DNA from: DYIU01 sp038326775
GTDB lineage: Bacteria > Actinomycetota > Geothermincolia > Fen-727 > Anoxymicrobiaceae
Assembly: GCA_038326775.1 (NCBI GenBank)
Contig: JBBQKJ010000011.1
Span: 1-64,000 of the forward strand
DNA: 64,000 nucleotides
Direction of reading: 5' to 3'
Of the stretch, positions 50,324 to 60,003 are shown in pieces. A program made the position numbers and the translations under genes. How positions within the stretch are numbered: position 1 is the stretch's first letter; the number at the start of each line of letters is the position of its first letter. The notes under the pieces were generated by a model. It worked only from the letters and a program-made list of their open reading frames with translations. It was not told where the DNA came from and did not search any database.

Positions 50324-52372
50324 TCACCTGCCGAGGCCGAAAAGGAGTCCAACCCTGTATATGATGAACGCCACCAGCCACGCCAGCGCCAGCGAATAGG
50401 CGATGGTGAACGCCGCCCACTTCCACGAGCCGGTCTCTTTACGGATGACAGCGACCGTCGCAAGGCACGGCGTGTAAAGCAGCGTGAATGCCATGAAGCA
50501 GTAGGCTGTGAGCGGCGTGAATATCTGCTGGAGCCCGGCTGATATCGCGGTTCTGTCCGCGCCGACCCCGAGGAGGGCCCCGTAGGTACTCACTACAATC
50601 TCCTTTGCCACAAAGCCGAACAAGAGCGCGACCACCGCGCGCCATTCGAAGCCGAGCGGCTTGACCAAGGGCTCCAGCGCCCGGCCTATCATTCCCGCCG
50701 CGCTGGAGGCGCTACCGTACTTGACGCCTGGCGGCAGGTAGGAAAGCAGCCAGATGACGACCGAGCCGGCCAGGATAACCGTGCCTGCCTTGCGCAGGAA
50801 AAGCGAGCCCCGGTCCCACATGTGGACCAGCGTTCCCTTCAGAGTCGGCCAGCGATAAGGGGGGAGCTCCATGACGAACGGCTCGCTCTCCCCGGGAAAA
50901 AGGAACTTGCGGAACAGCTTTGCCATGGCCACCGCCAGGATCACGCCCAGCAGGTAGAGAGAGAAAGTCACCGTCCCCTGGTTGGCCGCGAAGAACGCCG
51001 CGGTGAAGAGCGCGTACACAGGCAGGCGCGCGGTACAGGACATCAGCGGGTTCACCAGTATGGTGATCATGCGGTCCTTGTCGCTCTCCAGTGTACGGGT
51101 GGCCATCACCGCCGGCACGTTGCAGCCGAACCCCATGACCATGGGGATGAACGACTTGCCGTGCAGACCCAGCCAGTGCATGATGCGGTCCATGATGAAG
51201 GCCGCCCTCGCCATGTACCCGGTGTCCTCCAGTATCGAGATGCAGATGAAGATGATGAATATCTGCGGGAGGAAGACCAGCACCGCCCCCACCCCTCCCA
51301 CCACGCCGTCCACCAGCAGGGAGCGCAGCCACTCGGGCGACGCCAGGTTGCTGTTGATGAGGTTGGCGAGCCCCCTCATCAGCCTGTCAATCCAGTGCAT
51401 GGGGAACTTGCCCAGGAAGAAGGTGAGGAAGAACATGAGCCACATGAAGAAGGCGAAAAAAGGGAACCCGAGTATACGGTTGGTCAAAACGTTGTCTATC
51501 CTGTCGGAGGTGGTCAGCGCCTCATCGCGCTTCCTCTTGACCGCCTCCCGGACCACGCCGGACACGAAGCCGTAGCGCATGTCCACGACGACCGTCTCGA
51601 TGTCGTCGCCGAAGATGGAGAGCAGGTGCCGTCGGCTATCGGAGAGCTGCCGGAACAACTCGCAGCCCGGCTCGCAGTTCGACAGTATGTCTTTCTCGAC
51701 CCTCTCGTCCTCCTCCAGGAGCTTCACCGCGAGCCAACGCGACGAGTACCTGCCCATGAACTCCCTCGAGACACGCTCCTCGGCCTGGATGGCCTGCTCG
51801 AGCTTGGCTATCTCCTCCTCGGTCTCCCTCCCGTAGTTGACGTGCACGTCGCGGAAGTGAGCCTCGCCCCTGATGGCCGAGACGATGACCCGCTTGAGCT
51901 CGTCGGTGCCGCGGTTTCGCAGGCCCACCATGGGGACCACCGGGAGGCCCAGCAGTTCGGATAGCAGTTCCAGGTCAATCTGGACTTCGCGCCCCTCGGC
52001 GACGTCCATCATGTTGAGCGCGACGACGATGGGGACGCCCAGCTCCATGAGCTGCGTGGTGAGGTAGAGGTTGCGCTCGATGTTGCTCGCGTCAACGACA
52101 TCGACGACGACGTCGGGCTTCTCGGAGGCGATGAAGTCCCTGACTATCACCTCTTCCAGCGAGTAGGCGGTCAGGCTGTAGGTGCCGGGGAGGTCCACGA
52201 CCGTGAAGACGTAACCCTCGTACTTGCTGGTGCCCTCCTTTTTCTCTACGGTGACGCCCGGCCAGTTGCCTACGTGCTGGCGCCCGCCGGTGAGGTTGTT
52301 GAAGACGGTGGTCTTGCCGGCGTTTGGGTTGCCGGCGAGCGCGACCGTTGCCCTGACGGGTTTATCCGCCAT
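50324..52372 (-). CDS. feoB: Ferrous iron transporter FeoB
   Basis: A 682-residue protein with a cytosolic G-domain (GNPNAGKTT at 15, DLPGTYSLTAYS, NMMD about 117), a helical GDI domain and a membrane region with Gate motifs (GFGCNVPAVMATR about 405, CTARLPVYALF about 435). Length and motifs are normal. It imports Fe2+ under anaerobic conditions. Confidence 0.95.
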   Translation of the reverse strand: MADKPVRATVALAGNPNAGKTTVFNNLTGGRQHVGNWPGVTVEKKEGTSKYEGYVFTVVDLPGTYSLTAYSLEEVIVRDFIASEKPDVVVDVVDASNIERNLYLTTQLMELGVPIVVALNMMDVAEGREVQIDLELLSELLGLPVVPMVGLRNRGTDELKRVIVSAIRGEAHFRDVHVNYGRETEEEIAKLEQAIQAEERVSREFMGRYSSRWLAVKLLEEDERVEKDILSNCEPGCELFRQLSDSRRHLLSIFGDDIETVVVDMRYGFVSGVVREAVKRKRDEALTTSDRIDNVLTNRILGFPFFAFFMWLMFFLTFFLGKFPMHWIDRLMRGLANLINSNLASPEWLRSLLVDGVVGGVGAVLVFLPQIFIIFICISILEDTGYMARAAFIMDRIMHWLGLHGKSFIPMVMGFGCNVPAVMATRTLESDKDRMITILVNPLMSCTARLPVYALFTAAFFAANQGTVTFSLYLLGVILAVAMAKLFRKFLFPGESEPFVMELPPYRWPTLKGTLVHMWDRGSLFLRKAGTVILAGSVVIWLLSYLPPGVKYGSASSAAGMIGRALEPLVKPLGFEWRAVVALLFGFVAKEIVVSTYGALLGVGADRTAISAGLQQIFTPLTAYCFMAFTLLYTPCLATVAVIRKETGSWKWAAFTIAYSLALAWLVAFIIYRVGLLFGLGR

Positions 52373-52381
52373 AGCGGCCCC

Positions 52382-52747
52382 TTATGACTCCTCCCTCGCC
52401 GGGGAGCCCTCTACACCTGCCCCCGGCCTTACCATGACCTTGTTGGCGACCCCCCTGCCCAGGCAGAGGCGGGTGTCCTTTACGGCCACGATAACCGGTC
52501 CGGGGGCGTTGTTCCGCATCACCATGACTCGCGCGCCTGGTATCAGCCCCATGTGGTTCAGGCGGTGCACCAGCCTGTGTCCGCGGTCGGAGTGGTGGAG
52601 GTGGCCTCGCTTGTAAGTGATCTTCGGGCCGGCGTGGCCGGCCCCGGTGCCGTCGTGGTCGTGGTGCCTCAGGCCCCGTATCTCCGCCAGTACACCGCTC
52701 TCGCCCGGGCGCATGAAACCAAGGGGGATAAGGCCGCTAGCACTCAT
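52382..52747 (-). CDS. feoA: FeoA-like protein with a histidine-rich insert
   Basis: A 121-residue SH3-like FeoA protein. After GESGVLAEIRG comes an insert of about 30 residues with eight His (HHDHDGTGAGHAG, then KRGHLHHSDRGH) before the core resumes with HMGLIPGARVMVM. It starts at 52747 within the end of the other feoA (11-base overlap). The insert may bind metal. Confidence 0.8.
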   Translation of the reverse strand: MSASGLIPLGFMRPGESGVLAEIRGLRHHDHDGTGAGHAGPKITYKRGHLHHSDRGHRLVHRLNHMGLIPGARVMVMRNNAPGPVIVAVKDTRLCLGRGVANKVMVRPGAGVEGSPAREES

Positions 52748-53048
52748 CCTCCGGCACCTCCACCCATATGTCACCCGCCTCTTCCCTGCGCAGCGACAGG
52801 TGGAATCCCTTGAGCTTCAACTCGATGGGGTCGCCGAGCGGAGCCACCCGCTCGATTTTCACCGGGGTCCCCGCCACCACTCCCATGTCCATGAGGCGAC
52901 GTCGCAGCTGGCGCCTGCAGGAAAGCCGGCGGATAGTCCCCGTGGCGCCGGTGGAAAGCTCACCCAGTGCGACTACCCGGGTCTTACCTGCACTGTCCTC
53001 GGTGCCCGGCCGGCCCTGCCCGTTCCGTTCGCGCGCCCTTGTTCTCAT
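52737..53048 (-). CDS. feoA: FeoA, iron transport accessory protein
   Basis: A 103-residue protein with the FeoA SH3-like fold: LGELSTGATGTIRRL, LRRRLMDMGVVAGTPV and a terminal LSLRREEAGDIWV. It is first in the feo unit and is followed, with overlap, by a second feoA and then feoB. FeoA helps FeoB function. Confidence 0.88.
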   Translation of the reverse strand: MRTRARERNGQGRPGTEDSAGKTRVVALGELSTGATGTIRRLSCRRQLRRRLMDMGVVAGTPVKIERVAPLGDPIELKLKGFHLSLRREEAGDIWVEVPEDEC

Positions 53049-53085
53049 CTTTTCCGCCTGGACAAATCGCCTTGAAACTCAATAA

Positions 53086-53099
53086 TTAGGCTTACCTAA
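53086..53099. promoter_or_regulatory. DtxR/IdeR-type operator before the feo genes
   Basis: TTAGGCTTACCTAA has perfect 5-bp outer arms (TTAGG/CCTAA) and matches the core of DtxR-family boxes. It lies 38 bases upstream of the first feoA start. On the minus strand TAATTATTG just beside it could be the -10. The regulator is encoded at the end of the same unit. Confidence 0.65.
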
Positions 53100-53159
53100 C
53101 TTCTGAATTGAGATTACCACCGGAAATCTGCCGTGTCAATAGGATTTTTCGCCGCCGCT

Positions 53160-54182
53160 CTACATGCGCGCGTTGAGCCAGGCCGCGATCTCGGGGGCGA
53201 TTTCGTCCACGTTGTTGGTCAGCACCAGGTGCGGCGCGTCCTTCACGAGGAGGAACTCCTTGTCGCACGTCAGCCTGTCGTAGATGCTCCTCGTGTATTC
53301 GACGGTGAAGAGGGTGTCGCGCTCCCCCTGGATGACCATTACAGGCACCGATATCTGCTCGACCGGCTTCGGCGGCGGGGTGGTGGCGAGGGAAACCATC
53401 GCCTTCAGGGATATCGCACGGACCGCGAGCGGGTCTTTCCTGATGAACTCGAGCGCGTCAAACCCGAACCTGGTCATCTCTTTCTTGAGGTCGAGGTAGC
53501 CGGTCACGGGCACCCTCAGCTCCCCGAACAACCGGGCCAGCGGCTTGAGGCGGAAAGCGAACCTGGAAAGGGCGGGCCAGCGCGTCACGTCGATGACCTC
53601 GGGCTCGTCAAACAGGGCGATATTGTGGCATACCGCTCCCTTAAGCCTGTCGTCCACGGCGGCCGCGTAGAAGGACACGATGCCGCCCTGGCTGCTCCCA
53701 CAGATCGCCACCCGGTCGCCGAAACGGTGCCGCGCGTAATCGAGCGCCGCCAGCGCGTCGCGCAGGAGCTCGTCCACGGTGTAGCTGCCGCGTCGGCCCT
53801 GGCTGCGGCCGTGACCGCGCGGGTCCAGGCCGACTACGTTGAAACCGAGCACACGCATCTTGTGCAAGAACTCGACGTACAGCGCCGAATATGCCGTTGT
53901 GCCGGGGATGAAGACCAGCGCGGGGTCGGAGGGGCCGGCCGTAAGTACGTCGAGGTGAAGCTTGAGCCCATCGCACTCGAGCCAGTCCTCCTCGATGGTG
54001 TCCATGAGGCCGGGCAGGCCGATCATGTCCAGGAGGCTGTCGAAGTGCGCGTCCAGCTCGTGCTGCCCGTGAAGCCCTCCGGGCCGGTAGTATTCAACGT
54101 ACGTTTTTACTCCAGCGGCACCCACTGCTCCCGCGCCCCCCGCCAGCGCCGCCAGCGCCCATCCTTTCTTTTTCATCTCCAT
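53160..54182 (-). CDS. Alpha/beta-hydrolase, membrane-anchored
   Basis: A 340-residue protein that starts MEMKKKGWALAALAGGAGAV, giving one N-terminal hydrophobic segment. Hydrolase landmarks are the nucleophile elbow CGSSQGG (about 146-152), the Asp in QGERDTLF (about 280) and the His in DAPHLVL (about 312). An in-frame opening extends further upstream, but AAAAGG sits just before 54182. The substrate is unknown; a lysophospholipase-type activity is possible. Confidence 0.78.
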   Translation of the reverse strand: MEMKKKGWALAALAGGAGAVGAAGVKTYVEYYRPGGLHGQHELDAHFDSLLDMIGLPGLMDTIEEDWLECDGLKLHLDVLTAGPSDPALVFIPGTTAYSALYVEFLHKMRVLGFNVVGLDPRGHGRSQGRRGSYTVDELLRDALAALDYARHRFGDRVAICGSSQGGIVSFYAAAVDDRLKGAVCHNIALFDEPEVIDVTRWPALSRFAFRLKPLARLFGELRVPVTGYLDLKKEMTRFGFDALEFIRKDPLAVRAISLKAMVSLATTPPPKPVEQISVPVMVIQGERDTLFTVEYTRSIYDRLTCDKEFLLVKDAPHLVLTNNVDEIAPEIAAWLNARM

Positions 54183-54658
54183 CGCCTTTTCGTATCGCGG
54201 CACAACGCTCCAGCAACCTGACTCAGCCGGTCGATCGACCACTTCTTTGTCAGTCATAGACGGCGTATTGAGCAATGATAATCGCAGGTGCCCGCAGTGT
54301 CGAACGTCTTTGTGGAACTCCGCGGCGGGCTGGAAGGCGAAGTCGATGTTCTTTCGCGTCCTCCCCTGGACCATCAAGTCCCCCGCCATTTCGTCGAGCT
54401 CTCTTAGAGCGAGCAGACCCGCGCCCGCAGTTATCTTAGCCCCCTCCGGATTCCAGCCTGGGGCGGCGGTCGAACATGAGCTTCAAACCGGTGTTTTTGC
54501 TTGCACCCGCCGGGTTTCCTCTCACTGGAACCTCGCATTGCCGAAATTGCCCATTGTAATGCGGTCTTAAGCAAAGCAAACAGATCAATGGTCTCAGCAA
54601 GGCGGGTAAGTGGTATCGTTTTCCAACGGGTTTCAAGTCACAGACCCTGGGAGGGCAG
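54183..54658. other. Non-coding stretch
   Basis: About 475 bases between divergent genes. An open frame on the minus strand continues from the hydrolase (to 54389) but has no ribosome site and looks like a chance extension. I see no repeat, hairpin or RNA here. Confidence 0.5.
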
Positions 54659-55030
54659 ATGAGCAGAATTGAAGGCAGGACCGTTCTGGAGTTCCAGTCG
54701 GCAGCCGACGTGTGGGGGACGCTGGATAGCTGGGCCGAGGAGAAACAGTACAAGCTCAAGGCCCAGGACGGCATGGGTCGCGTTTACCAGAAGGGCAAGA
54801 ACCTGGCGTTGCCGCCGATGACGCTGAGCGTTGTATGGACCGGTGCCGCGTACAGGCTGGAGGCCTGGGTGCGGTTTCCCATGATAAACAGGATCTCTTC
54901 TTTCGGCATGCTGCCCGCAGAGGCCGTGATCGCCTCGGAAGGCGGCAAGATAGGGTTCATCCCCCGCGACAAGATGCGCAAGGAGCTGAATGAACTCCTG
55001 GATAAGCTGGGCATCCCCCGGGTAACCTAG
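54659..55030 (+). CDS. Conserved-type hypothetical protein
   Basis: A 123-residue soluble protein with alternating strand-like segments (VLEFQSAADVWGTLDSWAEE, LSVVWTGAAYRLEAWVRFP) and a C-terminal helix (KMRKELNELLDKLG). GGGAGG lies four bases before the ATG. I do not recognise a family; the layout resembles small lipid- or ligand-binding folds. It stands alone. Confidence 0.6.
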   Translation: MSRIEGRTVLEFQSAADVWGTLDSWAEEKQYKLKAQDGMGRVYQKGKNLALPPMTLSVVWTGAAYRLEAWVRFPMINRISSFGMLPAEAVIASEGGKIGFIPRDKMRKELNELLDKLGIPRVT

Positions 55031-55242
55031 GGTGCCGGCCTGGTCGGTATCACCCTTTCTTTACCGGGCACCGGGCGGCGTTTCCAGAGCGGACCCCCGC
55101 CGGTCTTGAAGCGCAATCCGGTTTGCGAATATGCTATGAGCGCAACCGGTACGACACCGGGGTCGGGCATCTCGAGTCACGGAAGGGACAATGAAGCTCG
55201 GATCTATTGAGTAGCTCGAGCTTTCGAAAGGGCAGGGGGCGC

Positions 55243-56469
55243 ATGAAAGCGATAAGGTTCAACGCTACGATTCCGCGCTACGTCTTCACCATGGGCGCGG
55301 GCCGGCTCAGGACGGAGCTTTTCTACAAGGGGCCGTTTGCGACCACCAGCATGCAGGACATCCCGGAGCCCGAGCTCATCAACGAGAACTGGGTGAAGAT
55401 AAAGACCGCCTATGGCGGCGTTTGCGGCAGCGACATCAACATGATATTGCTCAAAGACACGCCGTACACCGAGCCGCTCCTGACCATGCCGATCACGGTG
55501 GGGCACGAGAATGTCGGCCGTATAGTCGAGGCGGGAAGTGGGGTGGAAGGCTTCGAGCCGGGCGACAGGGTGGTCATGAACCCGATGATAACCTGCAAGG
55601 TCCGGGAAATCGAGCCGCCCTGCGGGCCTTGCGCGAGGGGCGATTTCTCCCAGTGCCTCAACATGAGCAAGGGCACCCTGCCACCGGGATTCTACGGGGG
55701 TTTCTGCGGGCCGGTCGGGGGCTCGTGGAGCGAGTACTACCTTGCGCACAAGAGCCAGCTCGTAAGCATTCCCGACGACATGACCGACGAGCAGGCGCTT
55801 ATGCTGGAGGCTCTCTCGATATCCCTGCACCCGGTGATGCGCAACCTTCCGGAGCCCGGCCAGACAGCGCTGGTTTACGGATGCGGAATCATCGGGATGC
55901 TGACCGTCGCCTCGTTGAAGGCGCTCGTGCCCGGGTGCAGGGTCATAGTTATCGCCCGCTACCCGTTCCAGGCTGACGCGGCCCGCGGCTACGGCGCGGA
56001 CGAGGTGATCATGCAGAGGGAGGTCAAGGACCTCTACTCGGAGGTGGCCCGCCTCACCGGCGCGGAGGTGCTCAAGCCCATGATCGGCGGCAAGTACCTG
56101 AACGGTGGCCCGGATGCGGTCTTCGAATGCGTGGGCACCCGGGATACCCTGGACGATTCTTTCAGGATGACCAGGTCGGGCGGCAAGGTGGTCATGATCG
56201 GGCTGGTGAGCTTCGCGAGGAAGATCGACTGGACCCCCGTCTGGTTCAAGGAGCTGACCATCAGGGGTTCGCTTTGCTCTTCCACGGAAACGTGGGAGGG
56301 GCAGACGAAGACGACCATGGAGTGGGCGCGAGACCTGGTAGTGGACGGCAGCGTCAGGGTGGACCACCTGTTGACCCATGTCTGGGAGCTGGACCAGTAC
56401 GTCCAGATGATCGAGACCGCCTTCGTCAAGGGAAACACCGGCTGCATCAAGCAGGCCTTCAGGTTCTGA
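55243..56469 (+). CDS. Zinc-dependent alcohol dehydrogenase (MDR family)
   Basis: A 408-residue medium-chain dehydrogenase. The catalytic zinc site is GVCGSD (Cys about 62) and GHEN (His/Glu about 88). The structural zinc loop has four Cys in CKVREIEPPCGPCARGDF..C. The Rossmann loop GCGIIGM (about 212) binds NAD(P). It resembles threonine- or sorbitol-type dehydrogenases. The ATG follows GGGGGCGC. It is close to the M28 peptidase gene downstream. Confidence 0.87.
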   Translation: MKAIRFNATIPRYVFTMGAGRLRTELFYKGPFATTSMQDIPEPELINENWVKIKTAYGGVCGSDINMILLKDTPYTEPLLTMPITVGHENVGRIVEAGSGVEGFEPGDRVVMNPMITCKVREIEPPCGPCARGDFSQCLNMSKGTLPPGFYGGFCGPVGGSWSEYYLAHKSQLVSIPDDMTDEQALMLEALSISLHPVMRNLPEPGQTALVYGCGIIGMLTVASLKALVPGCRVIVIARYPFQADAARGYGADEVIMQREVKDLYSEVARLTGAEVLKPMIGGKYLNGGPDAVFECVGTRDTLDDSFRMTRSGGKVVMIGLVSFARKIDWTPVWFKELTIRGSLCSSTETWEGQTKTTMEWARDLVVDGSVRVDHLLTHVWELDQYVQMIETAFVKGNTGCIKQAFRF

Positions 56470-56483
56470 GGAGACGGGGGCAC

Positions 56484-57212
56484 ATGGCATTGGTCCACGC
56501 CCACCTCGAATACCTTGTCAACCGCTGCGGCGACCGCCGCATCGGCACGCCCGGCAACCGGATGGCGGCCGAGTACATCGCGCGAGTGCTGGAATCCGCC
56601 GGTTATGACTGCACCCTCGAACGGTTCAGGTCACCGGGCGGAATACAGGCGCCCAACGCCGCCGCCATGTTGACCGGGTTTTTTGCTTCCTGGCTTATGT
56701 CACGCCGCGGGTGGCTGTCACACTTTGTTGGACTCTGCCTTGCGGGCTTGATGGCGGCGATGATAATCGGTGAGAACACGACGCGCTTTCAGCCCGCCCA
56801 CTACTTCGTACCGCGGAGGGAGGGCAGGAACGTGCTTGCTCGCCCGCACGGCTCCCGGGTTCCCACCGTGCTGGTCGTCGCTCACTATGACACGGTCAAC
56901 CAGGGGACCGCTTTCGACGAGAGGTGGGTGCGGTTCGTGCCCGCGGGCCTCCGCGCTTATGCCTTGTTCCCGCCCATGGCAGTGCTGCTCTCGAGGCCCC
57001 GCCGCAAGTCACCGGGCAGGCTCTTCCGGCTGGCGATGCTCGCGGGAGCCGCGAGCATGGTGCAGCGGCAGCTCCTGGGGGGGCACAATCAGGCGCAAAC
57101 GACAACGGCTCGGGGGTGGCGGTGGCCCTGGCTGCGGCAGAGAGGCTGGCTGTCGGAACGGCCCACGGCGAAGCCTGGTTCCTCTTCACCGACGGCGAGG
57201 AGGCGGGCATAA
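56484..57212 (+). CDS. M28-family peptidase, 5' part (frame-broken)
   Basis: The frame from ATG 56484 (behind GAGGAGACGGGGG) codes for an M28-like aminopeptidase start with a membrane region (about 60-95) and the first zinc ligand in VVAHYDTV (about 135). After GGG at 57077-57083 (G7) it becomes nonsense and stops at 57212. The continuation is in the -1 frame (next entry). Confidence 0.8.
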   Translation: MALVHAHLEYLVNRCGDRRIGTPGNRMAAEYIARVLESAGYDCTLERFRSPGGIQAPNAAAMLTGFFASWLMSRRGWLSHFVGLCLAGLMAAMIIGENTTRFQPAHYFVPRREGRNVLARPHGSRVPTVLVVAHYDTVNQGTAFDERWVRFVPAGLRAYALFPPMAVLLSRPRRKSPGRLFRLAMLAGAASMVQRQLLGGHNQAQTTTARGWRWPWLRQRGWLSERPTAKPGSSSPTARRRA

Positions 57213-57616
57213 CCGGCATGCGCGCTTTCCTCAAAGCGCACGCGGGCGAGTTGGGCCAATCGGTCGTGCTGAACCTGGAGGCGCAGGGAACCGGAGGCCT
57301 CTGCTACCTGGGGCGCGAGGGAATGCTCTTTCGCTACCGGCCTTCCTCGAGGTTACTCTCGCATATCGAGGCATTTGCCGCCTGCGGAGGCCCGGCGCCG
57401 CAGCGCCGCGACCAACCGGCTTTCAGCACCGACGCCCTCGCCGCGCGCGCGGTCGGGCTTCGCGCGGTCACCGTGGTGAGGCTCGACGAGAAAGGTCTCA
57501 TGCCCGGGTGGCACCACCACGACTACCTTGAGAGGATAGACGGCACTGCGCTTGAGGAGAGCGTCGATTTCGCGGCCGGATTCACCGCGTTTCTGCTTGA
57601 CGTGTTCAACAGGTGA
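57080..57616 (+). CDS. M28-family peptidase, 3' part (in the -1 frame)
   Basis: Starting in the G7 run, the -1 frame gives AQSGANDNGSGVAVAL with the bridging Asp, then FTDGEEAGITG with the catalytic Glu pair, and a conserved C-terminus to 57616 (HHHDYLERID carries the last His). Together with 56484-57080 it forms a complete peptidase. There is no start codon of its own with a ribosome site. Confidence 0.78.
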   Translation, partial: GAQSGANDNGSGVAVALAAAERLAVGTAHGEAWFLFTDGEEAGITGMRAFLKAHAGELGQSVVLNLEAQGTGGLCYLGREGMLFRYRPSSRLLSHIEAFAACGGPAPQRRDQPAFSTDALAARAVGLRAVTVVRLDEKGLMPGWHHHDYLERIDGTALEESVDFAAGFTAFLLDVFNR

Positions 57617-57962
57617 AAACCCGCCTGGTCGGTCTCGCCGCCGGAGGCCGAGGTGTTTTACCCCAGGAGACGCACCCGGCGCCGGCGCACCTGTACTGAT
57701 TGCGCACTCGGGGGATTTCATATATACTTTCCGATTTGGTCGGGGTTCGACGGTCGATAGATCATCGGTTCCGGCTGGAAGGCCAGCAGCAAAACGCCAC
57801 CGGCCTCCTGAATTTAATAAAATCAGCGATTTTTTTTGTCGCCACGCGGCGGCGTCCATGTCCGTTATCGAGAAACATTACTGGGGTGTGGCCAGAACAG
57901 GGTAGCGCTGCGCCCGTATGATTTGACAAAAAGTCCGGAAGTGTAGTGAAAGGAGACGTAAG
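57617..57962. other. Leader region before acs
   Basis: About 345 bases without a gene. It is AT-richer than its surroundings, with a T8 run at 57829-57836, a small GCTGG/CCAGC hairpin at 57774-57787 and a TTGACA at 57923 that has no matching -10. It should contain the acs promoter. Confidence 0.45.
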
Positions 57963-59951
57963 ATGGCCGGGGCGGATAAAGAGAAGTCCAAGGGTGAGGA
58001 CCAGATAATCTACCCACCCGAGGAGCTCAGCAAGAAGGCCTACATCAAGAACATGGACGAGTATAAGAGGATCCACGACAGGTCCCTGAACGACGCCGAC
58101 AACTTCTGGAGCGAGATGGCCGAAACGCTCGACTGGTACAAGAAGTGGGACACCGTCTCCACCTGGGACGAGAAGTCGCACGACTGCACCTGGTTCGCCG
58201 GGGGAAAGCTCAACGTTTCGTACAACTGCCTGGACAGGCACTGCACCACCGATAAGCGTGACAAGATAGCCATCATCTGGGAGTCGGACGAGCAGGGCAG
58301 CAGCAAGACGTTCACTTACCAGCAGCTGCTGGACGAAGTATGCAGGTTCGCGAACGCGCTCAAGAAGCAAGGTGTCAAGAAGGGCGACCGTGTCTGTATC
58401 TACCTTCCCATGATTCCGGAGCTCCCCATCGCTATGCTCGCCTGCGCCCGCATCGGCGCGATCCACAGCGTGGTGTTCGGCGGCTTCAGCTCTGACGCCC
58501 TGCGCGACAGGGTTCTGGACAGCGACTGCAAGACCCTCGTCTGCTCGGACGGGAGCTACCGCAGCGGCAAGGTCATACCCCTCAAGAAGAACGTCGACTG
58601 GGCTCTCGAGGAGTGCCCCGACGTGAAGAGCGTTTTCGTGGTCAAGCGCGCGGGTATCGAGGTTGACATGAAGGCCGGTCGCGACCTGTGGTGGCACGAG
58701 GCGCTGTCCTCGAAGGATATCGAGCCGTCGTGCGAGCCCGAGGAGATGGACGCCGAGGACCCGCTTTTCATTCTCTACACCTCCGGGAGCACGGGTAAGC
58801 CCAAGGGCGTCCTCCACACCACCGCCGGTTACCTGCTCCACACATCCCTGTCCCACAAGTGGATATTCGACATCCATGATGATGACGTCTGGTGGTGCAC
58901 CGCGGACATCGGCTGGGTGACCGGGCACAGCTACCTGGTCTACGGGCCCCTGGCGAACGGCTTCACCGGTGTGATGTTCGAGGGGGTCCCCACGTACCCG
59001 AACCCCGACCGCTTCTGGGAGATCTGCGAGAAGGACAAAGTCACCGTCTTCTACACCGCGCCGACTGTCATCCGCTCGCTGATGAGGTTGGGCGACAAGT
59101 GGACCAAGACGCGCGACCTTTCCTCGCTGCGCGTGCTGGGCACGGTCGGAGAGCCCATCAACCCTGACGTCTGGCTCTGGTACTACGAGAATGTCGGCGG
59201 GGGAAGGTGCCCCATCATGGACACCTGGTGGCAGACGGAGACCGGCGGTATCCTTATCACACCGCTGGCCGGCGCCACCCCCATGAAGCCGGGCTCCGCA
59301 AGCTTCGCGTTCCCGGGTGTCGCGCCGGTTATACTGCGCCAGGACGGAACCGAGGCCGACGTCAACGAGAGCGGCTTCCTGTGCATAAAACGGCCCTGGC
59401 CCGGAATCATGCGGACCATCTACGGCAACCACGAACTCTACGAGAACACCTACTACTCGATGTTCCCCGGCGTCTACCTTACCGGCGACGGTTGCAGGGT
59501 GGACGAGGACGGGTTCTACTGGCTGCAGGGGCGCATCGATGACGTTATCAACGTCTCGGGTCACCGCATCGGCACCGCCGAGGTGGAGAGCGCGCTGGTC
59601 AGCCACGAGTTCGTGTCCGAAGCGGCGGTCGTCGGCATGCCGCACGATATAAAGGGGCAGGGCATCTACGCCTACGTGACACTCAAGAGCGAGTACGAGT
59701 CCAGAGAGGAGGAGGAAGTCAAGAAGAAGCTGGTGCTTCATGTCCGCAAGGAGATAGGCCCCATCGCCACGCCGGATGTAATTCAGCTCACACCTTCGCT
59801 CCCCAAGACGAGGAGCGGCAAGATAATGAGAAGGATTCTGAGGAAGATAGCCGAGGGCACCGCCGATTCACTGGGCGACACAAGCACCCTGGCCGAGCCG
59901 GGAGTCGTCGACCAGTTGGTCGCCGGCTCCAAGGAGCTGATGACCAAGTAG
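57963..59951 (+). CDS. acs: Acetyl-CoA synthetase (AMP-forming)
   Basis: A 662-residue ligase making acetyl-CoA from acetate, ATP and CoA. YTSGSTGKPKGVLHT (about 265), the acetate-pocket and adenine motif WWQTETGG (about 420), YLTGDG (about 505) and the C-terminal acetylation-site region TRSGKIMRRI (about 615-624) are clear. AAAGGAG precedes the ATG. The acetate transporter follows, so this is an acetate assimilation unit. Confidence 0.95.
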   Translation: MAGADKEKSKGEDQIIYPPEELSKKAYIKNMDEYKRIHDRSLNDADNFWSEMAETLDWYKKWDTVSTWDEKSHDCTWFAGGKLNVSYNCLDRHCTTDKRDKIAIIWESDEQGSSKTFTYQQLLDEVCRFANALKKQGVKKGDRVCIYLPMIPELPIAMLACARIGAIHSVVFGGFSSDALRDRVLDSDCKTLVCSDGSYRSGKVIPLKKNVDWALEECPDVKSVFVVKRAGIEVDMKAGRDLWWHEALSSKDIEPSCEPEEMDAEDPLFILYTSGSTGKPKGVLHTTAGYLLHTSLSHKWIFDIHDDDVWWCTADIGWVTGHSYLVYGPLANGFTGVMFEGVPTYPNPDRFWEICEKDKVTVFYTAPTVIRSLMRLGDKWTKTRDLSSLRVLGTVGEPINPDVWLWYYENVGGGRCPIMDTWWQTETGGILITPLAGATPMKPGSASFAFPGVAPVILRQDGTEADVNESGFLCIKRPWPGIMRTIYGNHELYENTYYSMFPGVYLTGDGCRVDEDGFYWLQGRIDDVINVSGHRIGTAEVESALVSHEFVSEAAVVGMPHDIKGQGIYAYVTLKSEYESREEEEVKKKLVLHVRKEIGPIATPDVIQLTPSLPKTRSGKIMRRILRKIAEGTADSLGDTSTLAEPGVVDQLVAGSKELMTK

Positions 59952-60003
59952 GCGGCGCGCGCGGCAAAACGACATTGCAAACATCACAGGAGGGAAGAAG
60001 GAG

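Noticed and set aside
54183..54389. N-terminal extension of the alpha/beta-hydrolase
   Set aside because: No ribosome site; the added 69 residues look random and precede a natural basic-hydrophobic N-terminus.
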